Assembly (NCBI GenBank): GCA_024760905.1
Contig: CM045733.1
Location: 33,441,001-33,505,000 of the forward strand
Length of the DNA stretch: 64,000 bases
Direction: 5' to 3'
Source: Plotosus lineatus
Lineage: Eukaryota > Chordata > Actinopteri > Siluriformes > Plotosidae
Shown here: positions 33,275 through 44,723 of the stretch, piece by piece
Position numbering within the stretch: position 1 is the stretch's first letter
How the letters are laid out: every line of letters starts with the position of its first letter
Made by a program: the position numbers and the translations under genes
Notes under the pieces: model-generated
What the model was told of the DNA's origin: nothing
Databases searched by the model: none
What the model saw: the letters and a program-made list of their open reading frames with translations, nothing else

Positions 33275-33622
33275 CTGACAAAGAAATTCTAAAAGATCAG
33301 TAGAGTAGTGTCCCCTCCGTGTTTGATAAAAATCCTTGCAACGGTGTGGTCAACAGATAAACTGTCAAACAAAAACAAATATTATTGATTACAATACCAC
33401 AGGTATGCGTAAAAAAGTTGGTAAATGAAATAGCTTATAAATGACTGCTATTAATGTAATGTTGTAACAAAACATTTGTTGAGTTTAATCAAGTAATCAG
33501 GGAGCTGAAAAATAACTTGATGGATCAACTTATGATGGGAGATCAGATTTAACTAGACTTTTCAAATGGGTGGACAACTCATGTTTCTTTGTTTGTTTCT
33601 AATTGCCTTATTTTCATATAAT
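33275..33622. other. Non-coding sequence without recognised features
   Basis: AT-rich spacer between an RTE insertion and Gypsy-2. Confidence 0.45.
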
Positions 33623-34014
33623 TTGATGAGGTTCAAACTTCCAGCTGCACCCAGAAATGCAGGAGACAGTGTATAGTGTAACAGGAACAATTTATTTACC
33701 TAACGGCAACACTGAAGACAGGAGTTAACACACACACTGGTGGTGACGGAAAGAAAATAAACAATAAACACTGGTGACTGTGGCACCGAAAACTGGCTGA
33801 GCACAGCTGTAACCAGGGGCCAGAGAGAAACACAGGGTATCGACAGTCTTCTGGCACTGAGGTGAATGTGCAGCTTGTCTTTAAAGGGAGTAGATTCGGT
33901 AGTGGAATCAGGTGTGCACTGCTGCAATCAGCCCAAGAAGGTCAGCCAGAGCCTGCACAGCTGGGGAGAAAAGAGCATTAGAAACAGCCACCAGATTCAA
34001 AGTCCCCCAGAACA
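33623..34014 (-). repeat. Gypsy-2 3' LTR with polypurine tract
   Basis: Bounded by TGATGAGG (33623) and CCAGAACA (34014), about 392 bp. On the minus strand it has a TTTAAAG box (33885-33879) about 28 nt before GCCAGAAGACT (33855-33845), the likely R start. The flanking AGGGAGGTAC is the polypurine tract. Compared with the 5' LTR it lacks about 12 bp at its outer edge (CAGACCATAACA-like). Confidence 0.8.
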
Positions 34015-34039
34015 GTACCTCCCTAAAGGGCGCCACCTG

Positions 34040-34230
34040 GCGTCCGACCAGGCTAATCTGGGAACCTTCTGTAGAAGTCGGACAGCAGGTCAGGGTCCAG
34101 AATCAGGGATTGAGAGATCCACGAGCGTTCCTTGGGACCCCTCCCAATCCACCAGGTACTGATAGCAATGACCCCGCCTGTGGACATGGAGTATGCGGTT
34201 GACCGAATATCTATCAACCAGCTGGGGGGG
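34040..34230 (-). pseudogene. Gypsy-2 chromodomain
   Basis: The minus strand encodes [10 protein letters not shown] and [10 protein letters not shown], a chromodomain core, at the C-terminus of the polyprotein. One frameshift follows the EGS motif. Confidence 0.75.
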
Positions 34231-35140
34231 GGTCAGCAGGAGGATGGGTTTCACCAGGGAGACATGGAAAACCGGATGTACCTTGAGAGCCGCTGGGAGT
34301 TTCAGCCGGACGGCACTGGGGTTTATGATGCGCTTGATGGTGTAAAGACCAATGTAATTGGGAGCCATTTTCTTGGAATCAGCGTGAAGCGGAAGGTCTC
34401 TGGAGGAGAGCCAAACCTGTTGCCTGACCATATAGACCTGTGCCATTGCCCGGTGGCGATTGGTGATTTGCTAATTCTGGGCTGCTGACCTCTCCAGGGC
34501 AGCACGATCTTCCTTCTAGAACCTGACATGTTCTGTGGAAGAGGGCCTGGACTGAGGGAACAGCCACTTCGGTCTCCTGACTGGGGAACAGAGGTGGTGG
34601 GAAATTGTTCACCACCATGAAGGGGGACATACCAGTAGCAGTGCAGACCAGGGAGTTATGGGAGTATTCAATCCATGGTAAGTGTGTGAACCAGGAGGCT
34701 GGGAGATGGAAGGTAACAACGCAGGGAGGATTCTAGGCTCTGATTAGCTCGTTCTGCTTGACCATTAGATTGTGGGTGGTAGTCGGAGGTCAAGATGTTG
34801 GAAACTCCTAGGGTGTCGCAAAAACGCTTTCCGTACCCTGGATGCAAACTGGGGGCCTCGGTCGGAAACAATGTCCTGGGGGATCCCATTTAGGCGGAAA
34901 ACGTTTTGGACCAGCAGGCCCGCTGTCTCCATTGCTAATGGGAGCTTGGGTAGGCAGATGAAATGGACTGCCTTTGAGAAGCGGTCTACTATGGTCAGGA
35001 TGACGATGTTGCCTTCAAATGGGGCTAGACCAGTAACAAAGTCTACGGCAATGTGTGACCAGGGGTGATGAGGTATGGGCAAGAGTTGGAGGAGATCTGC
35101 TGGTGCACGATGGAACAACTTGTTTTGGGCACAGGTGACA
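34090..35140 (-). pseudogene. Gypsy-2 integrase, frameshifted
   Basis: Successive frames hold [10 protein letters not shown] and IVSDRGPQF (first two catalytic acids), then [14 protein letters not shown] (catalytic E), then a PNYIGLYTIKRIINPSAVRL C-terminal segment. One frameshift lies between the second D and the E. The zinc-binding region is interrupted by the insertion at 35145. Confidence 0.8.
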
Positions 35141-35144
35141 CAAG

Positions 35145-35372
35145 CTGCAATGAAAAGTCTCCTTTCATTGCTAGAGTTACAGGTTGCTGTGTTTCAAGCT
35201 CAACAGGGCCTATTGTAGATTTTAATTAAATGTCATCGAACATTCTAAAGAGTTTCTCTGCAACCAAATGAAAACTTCATCACATGAAACGTACTGCTGT
35301 ACAGTTTTAATTCGTGCAATCTCCACCTCAGAATGTGTGGGGTGGGTGTTGAGGACCTGGAGATGCACAGTG
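35145..35372. other. Unassigned 228-bp insertion in Gypsy-2 integrase
   Basis: Aligning Gypsy-1 (GCGCAAGCTCCC...CTGGTGTCAGCTGCC) with Gypsy-2 shows extra sequence here. It has no match elsewhere in the window. No clear terminal repeat or target duplication was found. It begins AAAAGTCTCCTTTC and is followed by GACCTGGTGTCAGC. Confidence 0.55.
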
Positions 35373-35387
35373 ACCTGGTGTCAGCTG

Positions 35388-36998
35388 CTATGGTTGGCCA
35401 CCAGAAGCGTTGTTGGAGGAGGAAAATGGTCTGGTGAACCCTGGGTTAGCAGGCCAATTTAGACACATGTCCTCACTGGAGCACTGGAGTCCTCGCAGGC
35501 GGAGGAACATATAATCACTGGGGAACTCCTTCGTGCTCGGGTTCCCCCTGCTGGGCATCTTGGACCAGGCGCTCCACCTCCCACCAAGCAGCTCCAAGCA
35601 CACAGGAGGCGGGAAAGATGGTTTCTGTTGCAGTTTGTTTCCCTGGGAAGTACTGCCGGGAGAGCGTCTGGTTCGGTATTTCGTGAACAGGGATGGTACA
35701 TGAGGGTAAAATTAAACCTCCCTAGTTAGAGGGACCATCGTGCCTGCCGGGAGTCCAACCTCTTAGCTGAACAGAGGTAGGACAGATTTTTGTGGTCTGT
35801 CCAGACAATGAAGGGGTGGGAAGCTGCTTCCAACACATGCCACCACTCTTGGAGCGCCAGGACAACTGCCAGCAGTTCATGGTTTCCCACATCGTAATTT
35901 CGTTCCACTGGAGTCAGGCGATGGGAGAAGAATGCGCATGGGTGTAGTTTTTGATCTGCAGCACTGGGAGAGAACAGCCCCCCACTCCCGAATCTGAGGC
36001 ATCCACCTCAACCACAAACTGCAGTGTAGGGTCTGGGTGGATCAGTATGGGTGCGTTAATGAATCTGGTTTTCAATCTGTCAAACGCTGTGTGAGCACTA
36101 GGGGACCATTTGAAGGGTGTTTTGACTGACGTTAGCTGTGTGATGGCAGCTGCTAGGCAGCTATAGTCTCATATGAACCTCATGTACATGTTCGCAAACT
36201 TCAGAAACCTTTGCAGTTGCTTGCGCCTTGCTGGAACTGGCCACTCTGCCACCACTTTCACATTCTCTGGATGTGGTTTTAACTGCCTCTTTTCTACGAT
36301 GTAACCTAGAAAGGACACTGGATACATGAAACTCCCATTTCTCAGCTTTAACATATAACTTATTCTCTAGGAGTCTTTTAAGGATCGTTCTTACATGGTG
36401 AACATGCTCATTGGGATCCTTGGAGAAGATCAGGATGGCGTCTAGGTAAACAAAAACGAATCAGTTCAGCATGTCTCTGAGAACGTTGTTGACTAACGCT
36501 TGGAAAACTGCAGGGGTGTTAGTCAAACTGAAAGGCATCACTAGATATTCAAAGTGCCCCAGGTGTGTGTTAAAAGCGGTTTTCCATTCGTATCCTTCCC
36601 AAATCCAGACTAGGTGGTAAGCATTTCTTAAGTCTAATTTTGAGAAAATAGCGGCGGTGTGGAGATGAGTCAAGGCCGTGTTGATGAGAGGGAGAGGGGT
36701 ATTTTTTTTTTTTTACCGTGATACTGTTGAGTCCTGTGTAATCGATGCATGGTCTCAGAGTTTGTCCTTTTCAATTAAGAAAAACCCTGTGCCTACCGGA
36801 GATGATGAGGGCCAGATAAGGCCTGCTGTCAGTGAGTCAGTGATGTATCTTTCCATAGTCTCCTCAGGTTTTGAGAAGTTATATAGTCTCTTAGTGGAGA
36901 CTGCTGAACCGGGAAGCAACTCGATCGAACAGTCATATGGCCGGTGTGATGTCAGCAAAAGGGCTTGGTCCTTAATGAATGCCTCTTTTAGGTCATGA
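35388..36998 (-). pseudogene. Gypsy-2 reverse transcriptase and RNase H, broken
   Basis: Minus-strand pieces include the pre-RT segment, RT palm sequence ([15 protein letters not shown] and the [15 protein letters not shown] block), the connection ([18 protein letters not shown]) and RNase H ([29 protein letters not shown]). The catalytic box at about 36443-36460 reads YLDA instead of YLDD. Several frameshifts separate the parts. Confidence 0.82.
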
Positions 36999-37017
36999 TA
37001 CTCCCTAGGGACACCAA

Positions 37018-38490
37018 TCAAATCAAGCTTCTCCAGCGTGACAGGGAAACTTGGGGGAGGAACAGCGGCCAGTAGGCAGAGTTGGTGGCAGTAGTCACTC
37101 CAATTGCGTATTGTGAGTGTGGACCAGTCGATATGGGGATTATGGGTCTGTTACCAAGGCCATCCCAACACCGTGGGAGTGAGAGGGGCTGAAATGACAA
37201 ACAGTTCCCGATAGGCTGAGCTTGACAGGCTCCATTTTGTGCGTAACGCGATCAATGAGTCGGCAGTCTATGGCTACCACCTCTTTAGGGGTTTTGAGTT
37301 TGTACACTGGGAGATGATGGAGCTTAACCAGCTCCGTGTCAATAAAATTGTCATTGGCACCTGAGTCAATGAAAACTTGAACTGGCAGGGTTTGTCATGC
37401 GGGGTGTAGCATACCTTTAATCTGAAGATGTTTCTGGGGAGTTGAGGTGACTCGGCTCACCACCGCTCCTCTCCTTGCTGGCGAGCCCGGCGGCACCGCT
37501 GTACACTGGGTGAGGTAATGTCTCTTTTTGGCGCAGTAGATGCAGAGGTGGTTGGTCAGTCACCATTGTCTTTCTTCAGGTGTCAGCTTGGCACAGCCAA
37601 GCTACATGGGCTCATGGTGGTCCCCTCGGGCCGGTGGAAAGGAGTTGAAGGAAATTGGGGATGAGGTGGGAGGGGTGGTGTTGGAAATCGCAGGGCCACT
37701 TGGAGGCGGGATGACGGGGCCAGCCCGCTCTCCCAGGAATCTTTCCCTGTCTCTCTTTCAACCTATTGTCCAATCCTGTAGCTACAGAAATCAGCTCCTC
37801 AAGAGTAGCTGTCTCGTTCCGTGCAGCTAGCTTGTCTTTGAGTCTATCAGAAAGACATTTAAAAAAAAACTCCCCAGAGAGCAAAGTCATTCCAGCCGCT
37901 TTCTATGGCTAGTATCCGGAAAGATATAGCGTATTCAGATACTGGTCGTGAACCTTGCCTTATGTGTAATAGCTGAGTGATCACTTCCCCCCTTTAGCCA
38001 GGTGATCAAAAACTCTTCTCATCTCAAGTACGAATTGGTCATTGTGGGAGCATAAATCTGGAGTATGGGTTGCAACCGCTAACGACCAAGACGAGGCTTG
38101 ATCGATAAGTAAGCTCATAATGAATGCAGTTTTTGTTTGGTCCATGGCATACGCGAGTGGCCGTTGACTGATGATGACCGAGCACTGATGGAGGAACTGA
38201 GCATATGTACCTATTGCACCTGAATACCGCTGGTGTGGGGGTTTATGGCACACGGCTAGTGGTGAGCATGGCTGGTGCTGCCACTGATGTGGAAGTTGGA
38301 GGGTCGGTGGGAGGGGTTCAGGTGGCAAGCTGGGTGGTAATGGTGCCCATCCTTTTGCTGAGCTGAGCCACGCTGGTGGCCACTCGTTGCAGATTATCCA
38401 ATACCAGGTTCAGGGTAGTGTCGTGTGGGCCCAATAGGAGTCCCTGGCTAGACAATGCCTGCTTGAGGTGCTCGGTCTTGGCTGGGTCCA
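37018..38490 (-). pseudogene. Gypsy-2 gag, zinc knuckle and protease region
   Basis: Gag starts at about 38490 (MDPAKTEHLKQALSSQG-like) and holds the capsid segment near 37.6-38.3 kb. The knuckle CIYCAKKRHYLTQC at about 37510-37550 keeps all four zinc ligands. The protease region at 37.0-37.4 kb contains the FIDSGANDNFID-like active-site loop. Frames are interrupted several times. Confidence 0.75.
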
Positions 38491-38494
38491 TATG

Positions 38495-38505
38495 GCCAAA
38501 AGATT
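38495..38505 (-). promoter_or_regulatory. Gypsy-2 primer-binding site, self-priming type
   Basis: One base from the LTR the minus strand reads AATCTTTTGGC. It pairs with GCCAGAAGACT of the LTR (3' LTR copy) at 9 of 11 positions plus one G-U pair. It occupies the same place as the Gypsy-1 site. Confidence 0.6.
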
Positions 38506-38506
38506 C

Positions 38507-39440
38507 TGATGAGGTTCGAACTTTCAGCCAGACTTAGAAATGCAGGAGACGGTGTATAGTGTTACAGGAAAAATTATTTACTCAAGGGCAACACTGAAGA
38601 CAGAAGACAACACAAACACTGGTGGTAACGGAGAGAAAATAAACAATAAACACTGGTTACTGTGGCGTGAAAAACTGGCTGAGCACAGCTGTAACCAGGG
38701 GCCAGAGAGAAACACAGAGTATTGATTGCGTCTTCTTCTTCTTCTTCTTCTTTCCCTTTCAGCTGCTCCCTTCAGGGGTCACCACAGTGACTCATCTGTC
38801 TCCATTTCACACTATCCTGTGCATCTTCTTCTCTTACACCAACTACCTTCATGTCTTCCTTCACCACATCCATAAATCTTCTCTTTGGTCTTCCTCAATG
38901 CCTTCTGCATGGCAGTTTCATCCTACTACCAATATACTCACTATCCCTCCGCTGTACATGTCCAAATAATCTCAATCTAGCCTCTCTCACTTTGTCTCCA
39001 AAACCTCTTACATGGGTTGTCCCTCTGATGTACTCATTCCTTATCCCATCCATCCTCGTTACTCGCAAAGAGAACCTCAACATTTTCATCTCTGCTACCT
39101 CCAGCTCTGCCTCCTGTCTTTTCCTCAGCGCCACTGTCTCTAAACCATACAACATCACTGGCCTCATCACCTTGTACACTTTTCCTTTTATTCTTGCTGA
39201 TACCTTCCTATCACACATCACACCAGACACTTTTCTCCAACCATTCCAACCCTGCCTGCACACACTTCTTCACCTCTTTTCCACACTCTCCAGAGTAGAT
39301 TGGGGAGTAGAATCAGGTGTGCATTGCAATCAACCCGAGTAGGTCAGCCAGGCATCCCAGCCAGAGCCTGCACCGCTGGGGAGTAAATAGAGTTAGAAAC
39401 AGCCGCCAGATTCAAAGTCCCCCAGAACACAGACCATAAA
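38507..39440 (-). repeat. Gypsy-2 5' LTR, split by an RTE insertion
   Basis: 38507-38727 and 39291-39440 align to the two ends of the 3' LTR. The middle part holding the TATA-like box and self-primer is replaced by RTE sequence. The outer edge CACAGACCATAA resembles the Gypsy-1 LTR terminus. Confidence 0.8.
38728..39290 (-). mobile_element. RTE 3' end inserted in Gypsy-2 5' LTR
   Basis: The minus strand encodes the RTE pol C-terminus (GWRKVSGVMCDRKVSA, VMLYGLETVALRKRQEAE, LRLFGHVQRRDSEYIGSRM) and ends with the 3' UTR and a (GAA)n tail. It is 5'-truncated. LTR bases expected at the insertion point are missing, so integration involved a deletion or was followed by one. Confidence 0.88.
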
Positions 39441-39837
39441 ATTTCCCCAAACATAAGTTTTAATGTGATGCAGTCGCAGTTATTCAAAAACAGTTTCCAT
39501 CTTAGCATTTAGCTGTGTTTTAAACAGCAGGTAGTTAACTGGACCAAGCCAGATTTTTCGGTACAGCAGTCGCTAAATAACAATAATGTGCAGCATTTCA
39601 TTTTACTCCAGTAAAATGTTAACATGTTACCCTATTAACATGACAAAACCTGGTAGGATTCTGACTGAATTTTTCAATGATGAAAATTGTTTACTGCCAA
39701 ACCTCTGCTTTCTAGGCATGATTTTTGTATCATTGTATATAATTTTTTGTTGTTGTTGTAGGCATGAATTAGGTTGACAGGATTTGGCCGACAAATTTTC
39801 AAGAAAATTATATTATTTGTTGAAATTGATGATGATG
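39441..39837. other. Non-coding sequence without recognised features
   Basis: AT-rich spacer between Gypsy-2 and a LINE fragment. Confidence 0.4.
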
Positions 39838-40645
39838 ATGGCTGTTTCTTCACATACGAAGATCAGGGAAGGGTTGGTGAGGTGCAAGCCCGCTGGTGGC
39901 TGTAGAGGCCGATGCGTGATGCACAGGCTCTGCTGCAACATGGGCAGGTAAAGGCTGCGGATGGTGAAGCCAGGTTTTGAGACAGCGCCCTCTCCTTCTG
40001 ACGGTGTCTTTTTTTCCTCTCGCTGCTCCACTCCTCTGGATTTCGAACTCTTGACTTGCTCTTTGGATTCTGTACTGCCATTTTGGTTGGTCAGTGCCAT
40101 CAACTTGCCAGGAACTGAGTGAGATTTTTGCCAGAGAAAGCTGTCTTTTTAGCTGGTTTATGTATTGCTTTTTCGGAGCACCGCAGTTTTGCTTTCCAGA
40201 CTTGAGTTCCCCGAACAGGACAGCTTTTGGTATGCGAGAGTCCTCCATTCTCGTAACATGCCCTGCCCATAGCAGCTTCTGATTAAGCAGGATGGACTTG
40301 ATACTGGGAAGTTGAGCTTCTTCCAGGACATCCTCGTTGGACATCTAGTCATGCCACTTGATGTTTAGGATGGCGTGTAGGCACCACTGATGGAAGCATT
40401 CAAGCAGTCGTACTTGTCTTCTGTACATTGTCCAGGTTTCTGCACCGTATAAGAGAGTAGAGATGACAACAGCTCTGTAAACTTTGATTTTGGTAGTTCG
40501 CTGAAGTGAGTGGTTGTTCCAGACTCGCTTGGAAAGTCTACCAAAGGATCTGTTTGCCTACGAGAGCCGATTGTCGTGGTGCTTGTCAATGGTTGCGTCA
40601 TTTGACATCACACTGCCAAGGTAGGTGAAGTGTTTGACTGCATTC
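39838..40645 (-). mobile_element. Non-RTE LINE, pol C-terminal portion
   Basis: The minus strand encodes, in order, FGRLSKRVWNNHSL, KVYRAVVISTLLYGAETWT, KLLWAGHVTRMEDSRIPKA and KSGKQNCGAPKKQY. It ends with a Cys/His motif, CPCCSRACASRIGLYSHQRAC-like (in a second frame). This is the thumb-to-C-terminus of a non-LTR pol with a terminal zinc finger, and it differs from the RTE copies. The segment ends in a GATGATGATG repeat at 39828-39840, a possible 3' tail. Stops and frameshifts make it a pseudogene. Confidence 0.75.
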
Positions 40646-41280
40646 AGAGTTGTGTAACATACATGTAGCATGGCCTCACAAATGACTGAATTCCAATGAC
40701 AAATGCATCCAATACCATATCCAAGAGGATAATATGAAGTGATCTGGTATCAAGGATTACAGAATGATTATGCTTGAGCTACAGTATACTATACTGTACT
40801 TCAAAAAGATCACAAGTTCAAATCTCAATGATGTCACAGCCTAAGGGCTAAGTGCCAAGGGAATAAAATGGCCGTGCTGTCTGGTTGTGGGCATGGCATA
40901 CTCTTGATCTTCTGTTAGTCACTGACACCACTCAATACTGCATAAATATGAGCTAATAAAGTAGAAGATTGGCTTTTAATTTATTTGGATAAGGTCTAGG
41001 GTGTATATATGGGAGCTGGACTTCATGTTTGAATCTCCCTGAAATTACTTTTGCTAACAGGTGTAAGCCAATTAGCTCCATGTGTAACAGAGAAGGTCAA
41101 CAAATATACCTGATGGAGTTTACAAGTATTTTAAGGATGGATGATTCTTTCACCATCTCAGTGCTTTTTGTGGGGTGGGGTAACTCTTGTTAATGTATCT
41201 TGCAGTCATACATTTGGTTGTTAAATGTTGCATTAAACAAATACAACCGAACCATTGTGTATACAGTATATCTCTATACC
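40646..41280. other. Non-coding sequence without recognised features
   Basis: No recognised repeat or exon. Confidence 0.4.
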
Positions 41281-41455
41281 CCCAGTGCAGCCAACTAGGT
41301 AATCAAAGCCATGTCTCTCACTGTCTATGGTAAGAGGTGTAAAAGAACCATTGCAAACTTTTATCAAGAGTAGGCTGCATCGCCATCAGCGTGTCCTGCG
41401 ATGGCCAGTGAGCTGTCCAAGGAGGAATTCGGCCCTCGCTAAGAGAGAGCGGATA
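41281..41455 (+). mobile_element. SINE-A internal fragment with SINE-B-type tail
   Basis: It begins in the body (CCCAGTGCAGCCAACTAGG), passes AAAAGAACCATTGC and enters the tail at TGCGATGGCCAGTGAGCTGTCC. Both ends are missing. Confidence 0.75.
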
Positions 41456-41672
41456 CATGCAAGGGCCAGTGATGCCAGAAGCATGTCAATATACCAGTAA
41501 CCAGTATATTAAATATTATGTGTATGTATAATATAATACAAATAATGTCCGTATAGCCTAGTCTAGGCTCGCCTAGAGACAAGCTAATTCAAGATAAGTC
41601 ATTTTCAACTTATGTCGCCTCTCATGGAAACAATTAACAATGTAAGCCGAGGTATACCTGGATATGTATATA

Positions 41673-42134
41673 CAGTGATCCCTCACTACTTCGTGCTTCA
41701 GTTTCTGCGGCTTCTGTGCATCGCGGTTGTTTCAAAAGTATTAATTGAAAAATAAAAAATAAGGAAATGAAGGGAAAATAGGGGGAAAAGTTAAGGAAAA
41801 TGCTGCAAAACAAGGCCAATTATGAAAAAAAAAATCCCAAACAAAAAAACAACCCAAACCCCCCCCAACAAAACTACTTACATTTTTATGTGAAGTGCGC
41901 ATCTGAGTGTGTGTGCACGCAAGTATGTATGTGTGTGTATTTATATTTTATTTACATCTTATTTATTAGTTTTGAATGTTTAATTGTTATTATAAGCATT
42001 ATAGCATTGAATATGCATTCATTTATATAATATACATGTACATATACGTCAGTCAGGGTGGGTTGATCCTACTTCACGGAAGTCAGCGGTCGCGGGGGGT
42101 CTCGGTCCCCATTAAGCACAGAAAGTGAGGGATC

Positions 42135-42138
<4 letters not shown>
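41673..42138. mobile_element. Tigger-like MITE M1, uninterrupted copy
   Basis: TA-CAGTGATCCCTCACTAC on the left and GTGAGGGATCCCTG on the right, about 466 bp. This is the most compact M1 copy and the reference for recognising the interrupted ones. The right end runs into a (TG)n tract that seems to start from its terminal CTGTG. Confidence 0.85.
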
Positions 42139-42180
<42 letters not shown>

Positions 42181-42205
42181 TGTGTGTGTGTGTGGTGTGT
42201 GTGTA
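42137..42205. repeat. (TG)n microsatellite
   Basis: About 30 TG units with two interruptions. Confidence 0.95.
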
Positions 42206-42665
42206 CAAATATAGCACAATGACTGTCTAAGGTTATATATAAGATTTCATATTTAATGCTTTCATAAATCAAATTATCACGTTAATTCTACATATATTTG
42301 ATATTTTATTCCCTTCCAGGTACTGAGATGAAAAACAGGATAAGTCAGTTCTCATCAATTCATTTTCCCTTGTAGAAATTACATTCATATCGGTTCTGGG
42401 ATTCATAGTCTCTGAATTGCTTGCTAGCATCTTAGTTTAATTATCTTCTGTGTAACTGTCATAAAGGTATTTTAGGCCAACACTATTAATATGAAATATT
42501 AGTGCCTGGTAAGTGGTGTCTGAGGCACACATGCTGACAAATTAGAACACATATGCAATAAAGCGGATCCTGCAGTGAGATCTATGACATTCATATACTG
42601 ACTGAGTCATATGAACACCTTCATACACACATATACCAACCAGTTTGTACGCACAGTAGTGCATA

Positions 42666-42668
<3 letters not shown>

Positions 42669-42735
<67 letters not shown>
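42669..42735. repeat. (TG)n microsatellite
   Basis: About 33 uninterrupted TG units. Confidence 0.97.
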
Positions 42736-42736
<1 letters not shown>

Positions 42737-43579
42737 CATAAATGCATAAGGGTTTGTGTGTATATTTAGTATGCATGCAGCACTGAAGCTTTCTCCGAAA
42801 TTACTCCCTCCAGTTAAACTTAACTGAGGACTCTTCAAATATAATAACCATAGAAATATATAATGATTTAACCATGACAGAAGCAGGTCAGATGAGCTTT
42901 GCACTTCAAACTGAGCTCAGCTCTATGTAGCTAACAGTGTTTTTTTAGCTTACTCATTTGTTTTGGTTCATTGAGCTTATTGCATACTACACCGTGTTCC
43001 CTAAAGCAGCTGTAGTGTACACTCTGCAGAAACACAAGAAAATATTATCGTAATTTATTTTCCCATTTTGCAGCATGATAACGATGATGCCACCTGTTCC
43101 AAGTGGCTGTGACAAACAGTATATGTTCATTGCTTTGATTCATGCATTATCCACTCGTAATAAGGATTTTATTTCCTGAAATAAGGGACCAATCAGCTAA
43201 TGTCATTCCCATGTAGTATATACTAATTTTTCATAACACTGGTTCTAAACATCACCGTATAGAAATACTGATGAAAGAAAAAAGACAAATACTTTCTGCA
43301 ACTCAAAGCACATTGACTTTTCTACAACTCAGGTCATTACTGCTTCAGGAGAGCAATGAAGGACTGCTTTATTTTCAATTCAATACACTTCAGTTTTATT
43401 TGTGTGGATCTTTGAATTGATATTGTCGCAAAGCATTTGAACACAGTAAAGTAAAAGTTTGCTATTTTCTATCGTGAGTTTTGTGAAGACTACAGAATAT
43501 GACCTCCACATCAGCCAGAATTAATTTAAAGATAATAAATTCCTTATTGATGCAATAAAAAAATTGTGATTTTCCTAAG
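42736..43579. other. Non-coding sequence without recognised features
   Basis: AT-rich, with no repeat shared with the rest of the window. Confidence 0.4.
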
Positions 43580-43593
43580 AATATACAGATACT

Positions 43594-43742
43594 TCTTCTT
43601 GTCCTTTCGGCTTTTCCCTTCAGGGGTCGCCACAGCGAATCATCTGCCTCCATCTCACCCTATCCTCTGCATCTTTTTCTCTTACACCAACTGCCTTCAT
43701 GTCCTCCTTCACCACATCCATGAATCCATGAATTGTCTCTTT
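43594..43742 (-). mobile_element. RTE 3' terminus, strongly 5'-truncated
   Basis: About 145 bp of RTE 3' end (the C-terminal codons around FMD.VKEDM, the 3' UTR with the TGTGGCGACCCCTGAAGGG sequence and a short GAA tail). Flanked by 14-bp duplications AATATACAGATACT (43580-43593 and about 43746-43759). Confidence 0.9.
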
Positions 43743-43759
43743 GGTAATATACAGATACT

Positions 43760-44715
43760 GTAATGCTAAGTTTCAACAGTATAGACTTGCTAGAGCTTAT
43801 ATGAATGAAAGCTATGTCTGGAGTGATATAAATAAAAATGATGTTCAGCAGGCATGTGCATTCATAAAAAGCTGGGTGAGCAAAGCCAGCAGACACATCT
43901 CAATTATAGACCAGGGCCTGGGTGGAGACCACTCTATTACATAGAATAAACCCTGAGATGTTCAAATTACAAGAAGCTTTACAGCCTGGAAATGACATGC
44001 AGTACTTTTTGGTACTGGGTTTAGATTTCAATTTGACATCTCTGAAAGGAGGTGGCAGGAAATGGGTGGCTTATAGCTTACGAAAACAAAAACAAGAAAA
44101 TACTGATTTTGTGCTCGAAATATTCTCAAAGGGAAACAGAAATGTGCAGTCTGAGCCATGTTACCTCATCATCCACAAGATCATTGAGCAGCCAAATTTG
44201 TCTCAGTAACCAAGTCATAGTTTATAAATCATCTCATATAATTATAAACCAGCTCACGCCGTGACTAAATCTCAGCTATGAGCCATTATCAGTAGCTCAG
44301 TGTGATTTTAAAAAGTCGGCAGAGAAAGCGCACCTTTCCCAATTTCTTCCCTTAAGATCACAATTTCTTCACCAACCTAAAAATAATAAAAATTTCACCA
44401 AAGATAATCTTATACACTTTTAGAAAACTCTTCAACCCTAGGACACAGTATACTGTATCTGATTGAAGTATTTTATGCTTTCCTGAATGTTTTGCTACTC
44501 CTCCTACTATAAAACTATTCCCAACTTTGAAAGGATGAATCACAATGACTTGAAGATTGATTCACAAACACATATGAATAACAAAGGTTTACTGAAGGCC
44601 ACCAACAGTGAGCTTTATACTTTTAACCATTACAAACGAGTTGTATGAAATGGTGACTCAGTGGTGAAGGCTCTGAGCTGCCAATCAGAAAGTCCAGGAC
44701 GCAAGTCCCAGTACC
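43760..44715. other. Non-coding sequence with an unexplained 95-codon frame
   Basis: A plus-strand frame at 43922-44209 has no recognisable motif, and codon use gives no strong reason to call a gene. Confidence 0.3.
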
Positions 44716-44723
44716 ACATAGCT

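Larger units (their letters stand above)
33623..39440 (-). mobile_element. Gypsy-2: Tf1/sushi-type (chromovirus) LTR retrotransposon, decayed
   Basis: It has the same domain order as Gypsy-1 on the minus strand, with both LTRs, gag, zinc knuckle, protease, RT, RNase H, integrase and chromodomain present but frameshifted. It is a related but distinct copy with different LTR interiors. Two insertions interrupt it: an RTE 3' end in the 5' LTR (38728-39290) and about 230 bp of unassigned sequence in the integrase region (35145-35372). No clear 5-bp target duplication was found. Confidence 0.9.

Noticed and set aside
43922..44209. 95-codon plus-strand frame
   Set aside because: No recognisable motif, no splice sites of note and no conserved neighbours. 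A frame this long is expected by chance in 64 kb.
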